Assembly: GCA_964016985.1 (NCBI GenBank)
Contig: OZ024823.1
Span: 34,834,878-34,898,877, forward strand
DNA: 64,000 nucleotides
Source of the DNA: Anodontia alba
Taxonomy: Eukaryota; Mollusca; Bivalvia; Lucinida; Lucinidae
Direction of reading: 5' to 3'
Below the pieces are notes generated by a model. The model was not told where the DNA came from and did not search any database. It was given only the letters and a program-made list of their open reading frames with translations. This document shows, one piece after another, positions 23,347 through 34,860 of the stretch. A program made the position numbers and the translations under genes. Numbering within the stretch: position 1 is the first letter of the stretch; each line of letters begins with the position of its first letter.

Positions 23347-23444
23347 AAGTTGCCCCAAGTGAAGACAACATGGTGAGGCTTTTTTTTTTTTCTTCCAAAA
23401 AAAAAGAAGAAAAAAAAAACGCTTATGTGCTCAGATACAATATA

Positions 23445-23661
23445 TTAAACCTGGTCCTGCTGAGCCCGGATATTTCCTGCCTTTGCAAACAGTGTAGATC
23501 TAAATCAGTTGGCTTTGAAGAAGCCAACTGAACTGGATCTGCACTGTTTGCCATTAAGAATGTGAATTTATAGCAATAAACCGGATCAAGTAATCTGATT
23601 GGCTATAAATTACAAGTAAGTGGGTGTGACATTTTAATTGATTCCGCATGATAAGGGTTAA
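23445..23661. mobile_element. MITE with CCTTGTCCTGCTGAA-type ends (MITE-D)
   Basis: Left end CCTGGTCCTGCTGAGCCCGG, right end GCATGATAAGGGTTAA. The core hairpin CAGTTGGCTTTGAAGAAGCC / AACTGAACTGGATCTGCACT is flanked by AACAGTGTAGATC. Related copies are at 34436-34643, 49407-49619 and 50853-51066. Confidence 0.7.
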
Positions 23662-24275
23662 CACACCCATGTGGAATGCATACCGCTCAGCCAAATCTGT
23701 ATATAAGATGTGTTTTTTTTTCAACCAAAGATGCTTCTACTTATTCCACCATGGAAACATATGTGGTTGGCCCTCAGTGGAAGCGCCTCGGCGCCCCTTG
23801 GAAACAAATGTTTTCCTTTTAGAGTAGATTCCTTTTCAAATTATAGGCAAAAACAGTCCTGACAGATTAACCTCCCATGAGAGATTATCAGTCCCCTTAA
23901 ACAGCTGTATAAATAACGACTCAAACATTATTTGTCCTCAACAAGTTTAGGTTTTTCACAAAAGCTTGTCGTTTTTTTTTTTTTTTTTTTGTTTTTTTTT
24001 TTCAGCCCCATTTTCATTGTAGTGAAATGGTATCTGATTTACAGTCCTGCCTATTGGAGGGATTTTAGGCTCAATGGTGTCGTTCAAGAATTTTACAGAA
24101 TGATTTAGTCCATATTGTCTAATCTAGATTTATTCTGTCTATGGCAACAAGTGCTAAATGCAAATACTCAGAAAATGAACAATATCAGGTAAATAAAACT
24201 TTTATTAATAAACTATCAAACAAACAAAAACACAAAATAAAATACCAAACTAACGAGCTTGCTAAAAATAGCACA
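23662..24275. other. Intergenic DNA with hairpin remnant
   Basis: Contains a broken right arm of the TTCCTTTTAGAGTAGATTCC hairpin family (about 23780-23829) and a T-run near 23973-24002. No gene is seen. Confidence 0.4.
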
Positions 24276-24557
24276 CATTACGAAAACACGCGTATTCAAA
24301 TATATAGAAAATTACACCTCCAAAAAAAAATTGAAAATTTTCAGATAAAAACGCTGATATTTTCCATATTTCTGCTCAAAAACATAGATTGTGGGTACTC
24401 GTTAGAACCGCCTCGGCGAGGCGGTTCTAACGAGTACCACAATCTATGTTTTTGAGCAGAAATAAGAAAAATAATGTATACCCCTGTAAACCCCAGTTTT
24501 ACTTTATAAAAGTGGGGTTTAAGGGGGTCAAAATTATATAGGTATGTTTTCGTGATG
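24276..24557. mobile_element. MITE-A copy
   Basis: Starts CATTACGAAAACACGCGTAT and ends GGTATGTTTTCGTGATG, with an intact ACCGCCTCGGCGAGGCGGTT centre. Confidence 0.85.
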
Positions 24558-24843
24558 ATAAAGACGGTTATGGCTTGATTAAAATCTTAGCAAACATACG
24601 TTGAAATATTCAAGGATGTGGTATAAATAAAAATATCAAATGTAGTATTTAAACATATACGAATAAAAGTTGGAGACAGTTCACCAACAGATTTGAAGAC
24701 AGTTCACCGACAGAAAAACATATATGTATATATGATATGGTGATGGGAAGAAATTGGTTAAAACTGTAATATCTTCACCTTATATCTTGTCCGTATCTAT
24801 GTAGGCCTATGTCCTCATAATATATATTGCGACATACTGATAT

Positions 24844-25154
24844 GCCGGCCTCGGTGGCTCAGTTGGATGCGCCGTCCGACTGGAGACTAGGAGGTCGCGG
24901 GTGCAACCCCCGCCGAGGTCGGCAACATTCTTTCGTGGAGATTGATCATGAAATATTTTCTACGGTCATTCTCTCCCTTCCGCTGATTCAAGAAGGGCAG
25001 TTGTCAGTTTCTGGTGATAGAATGTGCACAATACTGGTTAACCGCTTGGAGGATTAAGCCTACCCAGTAAACGTTTGGTTAGGTAAACTGACCGCGCTCG
25101 TTATGACCCTATTGGGTTGACTGGGCCGTAAAACCTCAACACAAACAAACAAAA
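24844..25154 (+). mobile_element. tRNA-derived SINE, full length, 13 bp target-site duplication
   Basis: Same family as 19947-20254, opposite orientation: head GCCGGCCTCGGTGGCTCAGT, B box GGGTGCAACCCC, tail CTCAACACAAACAAACAAAA. Perfect repeats GACATACTGATAT flank it (24831-24843 and 25155-25167). Confidence 0.9.
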
Positions 25155-25189
25155 GACATACTGATATTATATTTGCGGACATTGGAGAC

Positions 25190-26150
25190 TCTGATCGAAG
25201 TGCGCGGATGTAAATACTGGTAAAAGTAAACTGCAACAAGATGTTCTTCAACCGTGTGCTAATAACCATACCTTGTTGTATACTAATTGAGTCCTCCGTG
25301 AAATCACCTGACCAGTAAATGACATCAAAATCTGACAAACCAAAATAGCTTACCAGTTAACGGTTAATGTTATTGCTTAGACAAACAATATATTAATTAT
25401 GTACTTTTTCATTGAAAATTACAGGTACGAATACAGTTTTCATTGACAAATACAGGTATCACGATATTGTTTGTCTAAGGATTTACGCATGGGCGTGGCT
25501 ATAGCCTTCTGACGGAGGAGTTAATTATAAACTGCAGGAAGGTTATCGTTTAACAGGTGCTGATAAATACCTGCTGATAGCAATGCGTTGTTATATGCTT
25601 ATCATAAGCTGCAGCAAGATAATATTTTATGGTGTGCTAATATTTCCCTGCTGATAGCCAAATGTTCTCTGAGCAAATGTTATTGGATACTTATCATAAA
25701 CTGCAGCAAAGTAATTTTAATCGTGTGAAAATATTTCCCTTCAGATAGCCATACGTTGTTTTATGATAATCATATACTGTAGCAGAGTAATATTTTATCG
25801 TGTGCTAATATCTGCCTGTTAATAGCCATACGTTGCTGTCTGGTAATCATAAACTGCAGCAAGGTAATCTTCTATCGTGGGCTAATATTTCTCTTTTGAT
25901 AGCCGTACGTTGTTGTGTGCTAATCATAAACTGCAGCAAGGTAATCTTTTATCGTGGGCTAATATTTCTCTTTTGATAGCCGTACGTTGTTGTGTGCTAA
26001 TCATAAACTGCAGCAAGGTAATCTTTTATCGTGCGCTTATATTTCCCTGTTACAAGCCATACATAATTGTGTGCTTATCATAAATTGCAGCAAGGTAATA
26101 TTTTATCATGGGCTAATATTTCCCAGCTACAAGCAATACGCAGACGCCAC
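25190..26150. repeat. ~79 bp tandem repeat array (about 9-11 units)
   Basis: Units share TAATCATAAACTGCAGCAAG, GTAATATTTTATCGTG and GCTAATATTTCCCTG..GATAGCC. Recognisable cores fall near 25527, 25608, 25690, 25768, 25850, 25929, 26005 and 26083. Two adjacent units near 25860-26020 are almost identical. No coding sense. Confidence 0.8.
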
Positions 26151-26159
26151 TTCAATATA

Positions 26160-26710
26160 CCCCCCCCCCCACACACACACACACACAGACACACACACAA
26201 ACACACACGTCTAATGTATCCATAAACGAATCCTATCGGCTGTTAAAAATTTGACCGAAAAGCTCATCAAAATAATTGATCTAGGGCCAAAACGACGTTG
26301 GTATCAGCTTTTACGCAATGTGCAAGCGTTGCGGAAGTATAAATCTAAAAAAAAAAACAAAAAAAAAAAAAAAAAAACAACAACAACAAAAAAAAAAAAC
26401 AATCAATATGGTGTCATCTTTCATGAAAGATGGCAATAATGCAAAACCAAACTAGTAAGGCATGACGCAAAAGGAGAACAGGTACCTTCAATACCGGAAG
26501 ACAAGGCCATATGTCAACGGAAAGTATTAAGTGATAAATAATGACACGCTTTTAAGTATGAACCACAATGTAAGTAAATGTATACATTTGTATTATGGCA
26601 TGTGCGCCCAGCAAAACCTCAGATCAATCTGCCACCCGCGCAATCTGATCAGTCTTCAGTGTTCGTCCGCAGAAACCCTTGATGTTTGGCTATCTACAGA
26701 ACACTAGATA
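26160..26710. other. C-run/(CA)n tract and AT-rich DNA
   Basis: A C-run plus an interrupted CA repeat (26160-26207), an A-rich tract (26347-26400), and a GCGGACA-type hairpin relic (about 26590-26690). No gene is seen. Confidence 0.5.
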
Positions 26711-27033
26711 CAGTCGAACCTCGTTATCTCGAACTCGCTTATTTCGAATTACCGCTTATCTCGAAGTGAAAATCTGGTCCCTGGTTTAACATGAAACTAT
26801 GACAACAGGTAACAAAATAATGTGGAAAAGAGGAGAAATTGCTCCTAAGGAGCAATTCCACATTATTTTATATATATATTTCTAACTTCAGGAGTCAAAT
26901 TACATATTCATTTGTTAAATGTGATTGTTCGATTTATTGTTTCCTCACTCTCTCAACTCTGATATGTCGAAGTACGGATCTCTCGAAGTATGTCAGTGAG
27001 TCCCTTGGAATTCGAGATAACGAGAGTCGACTG
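26711..27033. mobile_element. MITE-C1, third copy
   Basis: Starts CAGTCGAACCTCGTTATCTC after TA (26709-26710) and ends CGAGAGTCGACTG before TA. The central hairpin AAATTGCTCC/GGAGCAATT is shortened. Confidence 0.8.
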
Positions 27034-27113
27034 TACTTGTAATCATGTTAAATAATAACAAGAATATTAGTACAGTATAAAAGATGTTCAGAAGAGCAAC
27101 AAACACAGAACAT

Positions 27114-27403
27114 CTTTACGAAAACAAGCCTATTCAAATATACTGAAAATTTTATCACCAAAAAAAACGAAAATTTTCAGATAAAAAAAAAATCTGACAT
27201 TTTTCATATTTCTGCTCAAATCATAGATTGTGGGTACTCGTTAGAACCGCCTCGCCGAGGCGGTTCTAACGAGTACCTACAATCTATGTTTTTGAGCAGA
27301 AACAAGAACATTAATGTACATGTATATTCTTGTAAGCCCCAGTTTTACTGAATAAAAGTGGGGTTTAAGGGGGTCAAAACTATATAGGCGTATTTTCATG
27401 ATG
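27114..27403. mobile_element. MITE-A copy
   Basis: Starts CTTTACGAAAACAAGCCTAT and ends GCGTATTTTCATGATG; central palindrome ACCGCCTCGCCGAGGCGGTT. Confidence 0.8.
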
Positions 27404-28759
27404 ATTGCCGACCTATGAAACCAAAGATAAATAAACCATAAGAGTCAGTATATCTTCCCCAACGAGTTAATCACAATGCTATGCAGTATCCACTGAACAC
27501 AACAATAAGACAACGAATAGGATACAACATGCAGAAGCAAGCCGTCAAATTCCGTCAAATCCAAATGACGGCTTTAAGACTTGCATTTGATACAACGAGC
27601 GGCTGTACATCTGTCTTTAACAAGCACCACCGTATAGCACAACAGGCCCTTTTCTCATTAGGTGCAACAGATTGACAGATTTACATAAATGATCATTTTC
27701 ATTTATGAGTGATATCGTGAAAACGTACACCATATAATATAATACAAATGTAGTTCGTAACACATAGACCATCGTAACTCAGATCAGCTGATTTAATAGT
27801 CTGGCAAGGGTTTAGAGGCCACCAACATGTTGCATTCTACGGAAGTATTTCACAGCAAAGAAAAAACTGTGCCCAAAAATGTAGACTGGAAATGTTAGTT
27901 TTCTTTCTCATGACAAAGCTCATTAATATTATTAGGATAAGCCGGTCAGCTGGGCATCTAGTCATTCAAATCAGGTCTACTCTCAGTCTGTTTTCATGTA
28001 TACATGGAGATTTTTTCTATACGTTGGTTTTAAATATAGATAACTTCCAAAGTTTTATCAAACATCTCTTATTCTGTCACTTCTGTTAAATATACTTCTA
28101 CTCTAAAAGGAAAGAATTTGCTCCCAATGGGAGCAAATTCTTTCCTTTTAGAGTAGACCTTTTTTTCAGACGGAGGAAAAACAAATTTAACATATTATTG
28201 CCTCGAATGAAAATGTGTTCATTTCCCTTAAGCGGGTGCTAGAGGCATGAGCAGCCTTGCGTATTATATTGCCGCTTAGGGAAAGGGTCTCCAATGTGTT
28301 CTTTGTTTCTAAAGATATCCATCTTAATGTGTTCAGCCGCTGAACAGACACACAATGTTGCAGCATTCTAAAAGTACATGGCACTGCCGTAGAACGGATA
28401 GCCCAGTTAGACTGAGAGAATGTTAAAGATGTTAGGGCATTCCCTGCTCGTTTGCAGAATTACTACTATACTATATTTACCCTTACTATTCGATCAGATA
28501 GGTCTGAGCATACACTGTAAAACCAGATCCTAAAGGAACAATTTGATCTGGCTCTTTACTGCTTGTCATTCCGTCAAAACACTTTAGACCACTAGCAGAT
28601 GGTCGAATGAACGTTCTCGAAAATATATAAGCGTTCAAAGGAGTTATGGCTTGCCGAATATTTAACGTTAACACAGTTAACTTTTTCCAAGTAAACCATC
28701 TGAGCTATTGCATGACAAATCTACAATTTAGTCGGGTTTCTCAATTTTTTGTATCGTGC

Positions 28760-28790
<31 letters not shown>

Positions 28791-29981
28791 GTAACCTACA
28801 ATCGGAGAGATATACGATTGAGTTTTTGTGTATATAAAGCTTGGATATTGGTTCACACAAAACCGCTGTATAGCAATGCGAAACTTATTGCATTTTGGAA
28901 AAATGCATGCATTTTTCATGATATTGGTTTAGAGTTTTGTCAAGCAACTATAATTTCTATTGAGCGTACAGTACACATGTATATACTAACAGGTAAATTA
29001 CACCAACGGTATTCACCCAACTCGCGATAAATTAATCTGTACAGTTGATGTCTGAATTTGAATTATCACTGATTGTTTAAAGTTCTTGTCGCGTTTTATA
29101 AAACGACGTGTATTTTATGGAATTTTGATGAAATTACCCAGTATAGTTCGTCAATAAAGGTTTAGAAATTATGGCTATGAAGAAATTCGAGGCGATTGCC
29201 CTCAACATGCATATTTAAGACTTACGTAAATACAATGCAATGTTCTTTTCGATATTTTATTGAAAACCATAAGCACAAACGCCCAGAAGACGTCTGGTAA
29301 AATTTAAGATGTGTCATTCAAAATGGTTTCATAAAATTTGCAATCAAACGTTTTCCTACAGATTTATTGTAGCGGCCATATTTGACGAAAAATCGAACAT
29401 CTTTTGGTGTTAATAAATTTCTATATACCTTCTAATAAAGGATAAAGCAAAAGGAAGACGTTTTAATTGAAACGCAGTTTGCATGCGAAATTAAAAAAAA
29501 AATAGTGTCAGACAAGAAAACGGGATACTCTCCCTTAAATGCGAAAAACAACCGGAGTGTCGTTTGCAATTATGCATGAGAAAATAAACATTCTGCTTTC
29601 TCTTTTGAGCATTGCTTTCTTTCTTTTTCTTTGATTTTAACCTGAATACACAAGGTTTTGTATACTTATAATTTGTTAAGTATCAACTGGGCCTCCACAG
29701 TAACGTGCACGTTTTATCGAAATGCAATGAACGCATATCTGCTATACAGTGGTTTTATTTGCAGACATGTCCAGGCTTTCTTCCTATATCGAAATAAATC
29801 GTTTATCTTTCCGATGCTAGGGTTAGCAAAAATTGAGTTCTAGAGTGCGTAATAGGACTTGTGCGACCAGCGAAGACTCAGATCCGAACGCACGGATTCT
29901 TCGCTGATCGCATGTACCTTCTACAGTCATCGGGCTATCCTAAGATGGACAAATAGAACCCTTGCAGTAATGGGTGGATAT
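27404..29981. other. 2.6 kb without recognisable gene or repeat apart from one hairpin
   Basis: The least repetitive stretch between the receptor genes. Small frames (for example 27481-27675 and 29658-29843) contain no domain I recognise and lack supporting context. The only repeats seen are the 61 bp hairpin (28097-28157), an A-run (28760-28786) and a GCGGACA-type hairpin relic (29850-29920). It may hold upstream regulatory DNA or 5' exons of the receptor at 31249; nothing supports a specific call. Confidence 0.4.
28097..28157. repeat. 61 bp hairpin (CTCTAAAAGGAAAG family), best copy
   Basis: Perfect arms CTACTCTAAAAGGAAAGAAT and the complement ending TTTTAGAGTAG, around CCCAATGGG. Confidence 0.8.
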
Positions 29982-30239
29982 CATCACGAAAACATGCCTA
30001 TGTAATGTTGACCCACTTAAACCCCATTTTTATATAGTAAAACTGGGGTTTACAGGTGTATACATTATTTTTCTTATTTCTGCTCAAAAACATAGATTGT
30101 GGGTACTCGTTAGAACCGCCTCGCCGACAATCCATGTTTTGAGCAGAAACATGAAAAATATCAGAATTTTTTTATCTGAAAATTTTCATTTTTCGGTGGT
30201 AAATTTTCAATATCTTTGAATAGGTGTGTTTTCATAATG
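29982..30239. mobile_element. MITE-A copy with half of the centre lost
   Basis: Starts CATCACGAAAACATGCCTAT and ends GGTGTGTTTTCATAATG. After ACCGCCTCGCCGA the second palindrome arm is missing until ACAATCCATGTTTTGAGCAG, a deletion inside the hairpin. Confidence 0.8.
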
Positions 30240-30987
30240 GTACAGGCTGATCTGAGTCTTTGCTGGTCACGCAGGTCTTATTGTATTTTGTCGTGCGCTG
30301 GCTGGCTCATCATTCTCCTATTAATTGTTATTAGCCTATTATGGCGGCTAACCAATAGATAACATCTCTTTTATAGCATTAATACCCTAAGGTAATATTT
30401 CCATCACCTCTGCTAGCATTTCAAAGAATAATTGAGAAATAAATCATTAAGGTTTAAAAGGAATGTGAGTTTTATCAGGTGTTTTGTTCGCATAAATATT
30501 CGTGCCATAACATTTCCATATAAAATATAATTCTTGAGTCCTGTCCCTCAGAAAGGGATCTTAGCGTCATATGAGTTGCGCAAAGAGAAAAAAAAACAAC
30601 AAAAAACAAAAACAAAAACAAAAAAACAACAACAAAAAAACAAGATCTTTGGGGCATATGTGAAAACGAGAGCTCCATATCAGTCCGCGCACTTTGATAA
30701 GAGCATTTTTCTTTATATCGGTATATTCTATAGTATCCGGTAATTCTGTGACCGTACAGCCTGTGCTTGATGCGCAGGGTGATCTGGGCCTTGGCTATCC
30801 GCATATGCTTAAACCCAAGTTCACATTTTCACACGAGGAATGGCCACCCAGCAAACTCCATCTGTTTCTCAGATGCCTTGATGCCACCTTTTCTCAAGGT
30901 TCAGACCAGATATTAAACTTTTAGTTTTGTCTGAAAGCTTTAATAGGAATTTGATTGAAACGTCACGCTGTTCGCCGATTGATAACG

Positions 30988-31019
<32 letters not shown>

Positions 31020-31248
31020 GGAGATGAAAACAAAAATATAAAAGGGCATAATATTCTGACATCAGAATATTCCGGCTTTTACATTTGTACGGATGCATAA
31101 TAATTATGTAAGTTGTATGCAACCTCGATGACATTTTTAAAACGTCTATAATAAACGTGTACGAGTTAGCACGGCTACATAAGTATTTGGACACATCTTT
31201 TGTATCTAGTATTTCATTTTACAGAAGTGTATCGTACATGCTTCAGCT
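30240..31248. other. Upstream region of the second receptor gene
   Basis: Contains GCGGACA-type hairpin relics (30240-30300, 30660-30830) and A-rich runs (30590-30640, 30994-31019). A TTTTACAG at 31217-31224 could be an acceptor joining a 5' UTR exon to the coding exon. No confident promoter motif is seen. Confidence 0.4.
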
Positions 31249-32707
31249 ATGCATTTTATAATCGCATTCTTGAATCTGCTTTTTCTGTTGCGTGTCGGAA
31301 AATCTACAAGTAACTCGCAAACATTGGAAGAACTTGACTTTGAAACAATTACGAGACATGTCCTACATGCAGGTAATAATTCTGGTGCATTAGAAAGCGT
31401 AATACAAAATAACACTGAAAAACAATCGAATGAGGCGACTAAAACTGCTAGGAAAAGCAAAGACTTATTCCAGGTAAACAGGATACGGTATACTAGTACC
31501 CAAAATGTTAAAGGCAGAAAGTTGCTAAGAGGAATGTTTCCAGTGCACAAGAAAGTATTGCCATATAATGATAAATTGTCATTAAAGAAGTGTTCGGTTC
31601 AAGAGGATACACATATACTGCGCAGTAGACGTTAATCTTTATCAGAATCCAATTCAGATACAGAAGGTTCAGTGAAAAGAACACCAAGGGTACCACCAGA
31701 TAGTGTCGTATCTTTAAATGATTTTACGAGAGGTCAAAATGGTTCGTTTCTAACAACAACAAAAATGTCTACAGAATTAAAACCCTCAGTTGAGACATAT
31801 AACTATTCCACAACTGAAGCACCTTTGCACAAGGATAATGATGATCAAGTGCCTCCACTACTTTTTCGGATAATTTCCCATTCTCTACCAGGTTCCTTCG
31901 TTTCATTAGAAACTATGGAGAAACTTTTACAGAGAAAAAACACGCAGGCGTTTTTAAATGATTTTCTGGATGAAAACCAAAGAAAATTGGTCGAAGATCA
32001 TCTTCGGTTTTGTCCTTATACGGATTTATGTAATTTTTGATTTCATCTTGATCTTCCTGGTGGTCATAGTTCGTCTTGTAAGTCATGTTCTTGCAAATCA
32101 GAATGTCTTCGCAAAAATAACTGTTGTCCCGATATATTAAATTTCAGCAATTTCAGCACAGCCAATAAGGACAGTTTGGCCAGTCAAGTAGAATGCATGG
32201 CAATGTCACTTAAAAATCATGTATCGACAAGAAACAGATTTGAAGTAGTATCTAAATGTCCAAAACATTCAAATTATTTTCAACTTTGCACAGAAAATCT
32301 GTATCAAACATTCGTAGATATTCTTCCAGTAACTGACAAGACCAACAATGTTACATATAAAAACATACATGTGCTCTTTGCCACCAGAGAGAGATGGACG
32401 GTTTAATACACTGGGAGCCTACACTGAAATGCGAACAAAACGAACAAAACATGCTCGATTATAACACAGAGAAAAGGCTGATTCAATCTGTGCTGCATTC
32501 GAAGAATTGTGACGTTAATTATACGTTAAATAGTGCTGATGGCACACAAGCAACGTCCTGTGTTCCTGTAATAGACACTTGCAACACAACAGGGAGATGG
32601 ACTTTGTTCGACCCATTTCTTTTGTCGGCCTGTTATTTCTATGAAATCATTTACACATTATCTCCCAGTCTCGGAAATATACCAGACAGCGGCTCTACTA
32701 AATATAG
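31249..32707 (+). pseudogene. Broken first coding exon of the second adhesion-class GPCR
   Basis: ATG 31249 opens a signal peptide (MHFIIAFLNLLFLLRVGKST). One frame continues to about 32368 but is interrupted by TAA (31633-31635) and TGA (32038-32040). Past the TGA lies a Cys-rich run (CKSCSCKSECLRKNNCCPD) of somatomedin-B-like spacing, as in molluscan receptors of this type. Near 32368 one base is missing: the frame moves so that NIHCALCH, then EPTLKC and CVPVIDTC follow. The exon ends at 32707 before a canonical donor GTATGT, in phase 2. The CALC motif recurs in exon 2, so the two exons belong together. Three lesions in 1.46 kb argue for decay. An intron removing the TAA was tested (donor at 31474) but candidate acceptors do not keep frame. 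Assembly error could explain the single-base shift but not both stops. Confidence 0.75.
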
Positions 32708-32807
32708 GTATGTTACATTTGCTTTCGGTGTCTATAATTCTTTCTACCCAGTATATAGTGGGCCACATCAAGTGAAAAAGTGTCTTCGAACAAGCGCAAA
32801 ATGTACG

Positions 32808-33084
32808 CATCACGAAAACATACCTATATAATTTTGACCCCCTTAAACCCAACTTTTATATAGTAAAACTGGGGTTTACAGGGGTATACATTATTTTTCA
32901 TTTCTGCTCAAAAACATAGATTGTGGGTACTCGTTAGACCCGACTCGCCGAGGCGGGTCTAACGAGTACCCACAATCTATGTTTTGAGCAGAAATGTGAA
33001 AAATATCAGAAGTTTTTATCAGAAAATTTTCAGTTTTTGGTGATGAAATTTTCAATATATTTGAATAGGCGTGTTTTCGTAATG
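32808..33084. mobile_element. MITE-A copy in intron 1 of the second receptor
   Basis: Inserted about 100 bp after the donor. Starts CATCACGAAAACATACCTAT and ends GCGTGTTTTCGTAATG. The hairpin tip carries compensated changes (GACCCGACTCGCCGAGGCGG), keeping most pairing. Confidence 0.85.
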
Positions 33085-33164
33085 GGACTCAGATTCATCC
33101 AGCGCATGCACAAAGTCTCTTTCGGACATTTGTTATCCATTGACACATTCTATAGTGTCCAATG

Positions 33165-33480
33165 GTTCTGTTAGCGGATAGCGAAGGCCCTGATCAGACT
33201 GCGTGGATATGCAGGCTGATCTGGTCCTTTGCTGTCCGAAAATGCCCGAAGACATGTTTTCGTATGCCGTGCTGTAGTATAAGCGAATATAGAAGTACCC
33301 CCTTCCCCACGCTTGTATTGTACGAAGACACGTTTTCGCATGCCGCGCCATAGTTTAAGCGAATATAGAAGTACCCCCTTCCCCAAGCTTGAATTTGTAC
33401 GAAGACACGTTTTCGCTAGCCGTGCCATATTATAAACGAATATAGAAGTACGCCCTTCCTCACGCTTGAATTTGTACGAT
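33165..33480. repeat. Hairpin repeat followed by a 77 bp tandem repeat (x3)
   Basis: After a GCGGATAGCGAAGGCCCTGA hairpin, the segment GAATATAGAAGTACCCCCTT..ACACGTTTTCGC is repeated at 33284, 33361 and 33438, exactly 77 bp apart. Frames over it (33133-33428) are shadows. Confidence 0.75.
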
Positions 33481-33599
33481 GTAAAGAAGTAAGTAGTACT
33501 TTATGTTAACACACCTATGTATAAGGCATGTACTGCTTGGCTATAGCTGTAGATTATTCATATGTTTGTCTTCTGTGTTTTCTCATGAGTATGGGGTCC

Positions 33600-33900
33600 C
33601 CTGCGCGGACCGAACAATGTCGTATAGCCGTAACTGTATTAGGATCAAGGGCACAGTTTGATGCCATAAACCAAGGCCGTTTATATTGAAACGCCAAGAT
33701 TACCTTAAGGTAGTTGTCGACGGGATTATCATTGACCAATTTAATCAAATCGCGCGCGTTAGACAGGTAACGGTTATTTATAGACGCGTTAACTTCAGAG
33801 TGCTGTTGATAAAGAGCCCGCTCTCTTTGCTTAAATCACAGGCAGTTAAGGGTTAATGAAACAATCATAAATCCCCGTTCAGGATTATTTTCTCAGCCTT
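33600..33900. repeat. Dispersed repeat shared with 58250-58570
   Basis: Shares ATTATCATTG, CAATTTAATCAAA, GGTTACGGTTATT-like blocks, TCAGAGTGC, and GCTTAAAT..CAGGCAGTTAAG with the later block. No gene is seen. Confidence 0.5.
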
Positions 33901-34435
33901 CTGTTTTTTGATGAAGTGCCGTGTATTGTGATCATGCCGTTTTGGTTTTTGATCCCGTAAAGGGTCGCGAGGTTTGGAATCCCGTAAAACTAGCTTAAGC
34001 CCCCCTCCCCCCGCCCCACCCCCAGTAATTTATTACTGACCGTTTTAAGGCAGTACTTTCATTGCGGTACCTTGTAGAGTTTCATTTACAAATGTTATTC
34101 TTTTAACAATTATGTAAGTACACGAGATATTCAGTTACGTTTGAGTAACAGAGTTGCCACCTTTTCGGGAAAGGCTTGCCGACTCTGCTTTTTATCTATA
34201 CTTTTTGTGGCTGTATAATTGTATTTGTCTGTCTTTCTGCATCTCTTTTCGCACCAAAATCACATCAATTTTCGCATTCCCCTTCCTCTTGATACTAATT
34301 TATATTTAAAATAAGCATCGGGACTGGATGAAATTAGTCGACTGTAAAAGTGCTCTAAACCCCCGGTAGTTTATACTACTGGCCCTTCTAAGGCGGTGGT
34401 CCCGGTGTTGCTCTTACCCTGTGTAGCTGTGTGGT

Positions 34436-34643
34436 TAACCATTGTCCTGCTGAATAAATTAAGATGCCACTCCCTCTTCTAATTTTCAGCCAATCAGATT
34501 ACTTGATCTGTATTGTTGCTATAAATACAAATGCTTAATGGCAAAGAGTGCAGATCCGGATCAGCTGGCTTCTGAAGAAGCCAGCTCTGGATCTACACTG
34601 TTTGCAAAGGCAGGGTATATCCGGGTTCAGCAGGACAAGGGTA
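34436..34643. mobile_element. MITE-D copy
   Basis: Left end TTGTCCTGCTGAATAAATTA, right end GGTTCAGCAGGACAAGGGTA. The core hairpin is CAGCTGGCTTCTGAAGAAGC CAGCTCTGG-like. Confidence 0.75.
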
Positions 34644-34649
34644 ATTCTA

Positions 34650-34860
34650 CGTAGCGATTTATATTAAGTCTTGCTTTGCGTTTTTTCTTGTGTTTTTCAG
34701 TCCTTTTAGCATTGCGATGATCTCGCTTGGGGAGAGCTTGTCTGTGTGCTTTTCGTGCGTTTGTTTGTTTTGTGCATGTTGGTTTGTGTCTCTTACCTCT
34801 TCCTCCTGGTGTCAGGGATTGGCTGCAACGTGATTGTGGCACTCCCTGGACTTTTCGTTT
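34650..34860 (-). repeat. Dispersed repeat (CCAGGGAGTGCCACAATCAC family)
   Basis: On the minus strand it carries CCAGGGAGTGCCACAATCAC, a CATCAAGAGGAAGAG-like block and GCGATGATCTCGCTTGGGGA in complement. The same family lies on the plus strand near 37880-38215 and, partially, 35660-35730, 37120-37440 and 52070-52205. The Lys/Arg-rich frames across these copies are by-products. Confidence 0.65.

Noticed and set aside
24827..25057. Frame with SVAQLDAPSDWRLGGRG, also seen at 20041-20256 and 62216-62419
   Set aside because: It is the tRNA-derived head and body of a SINE translated by chance; identical in all SINE copies.
31474..31657. Small intron removing the TAA of receptor exon 1
   Set aside because: A good donor (CAG/GTAAAC) exists at 31474, but the candidate acceptors at 31644-31645 and 31656-31657 put the next exon out of frame and have weak pyrimidine tracts.
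32038..32040. TGA in receptor exon 1 as a selenocysteine codon
   Set aside because: The same exon also has a TAA and a frameshift, and receptors of this class are not known as selenoproteins; ordinary decay is simpler.
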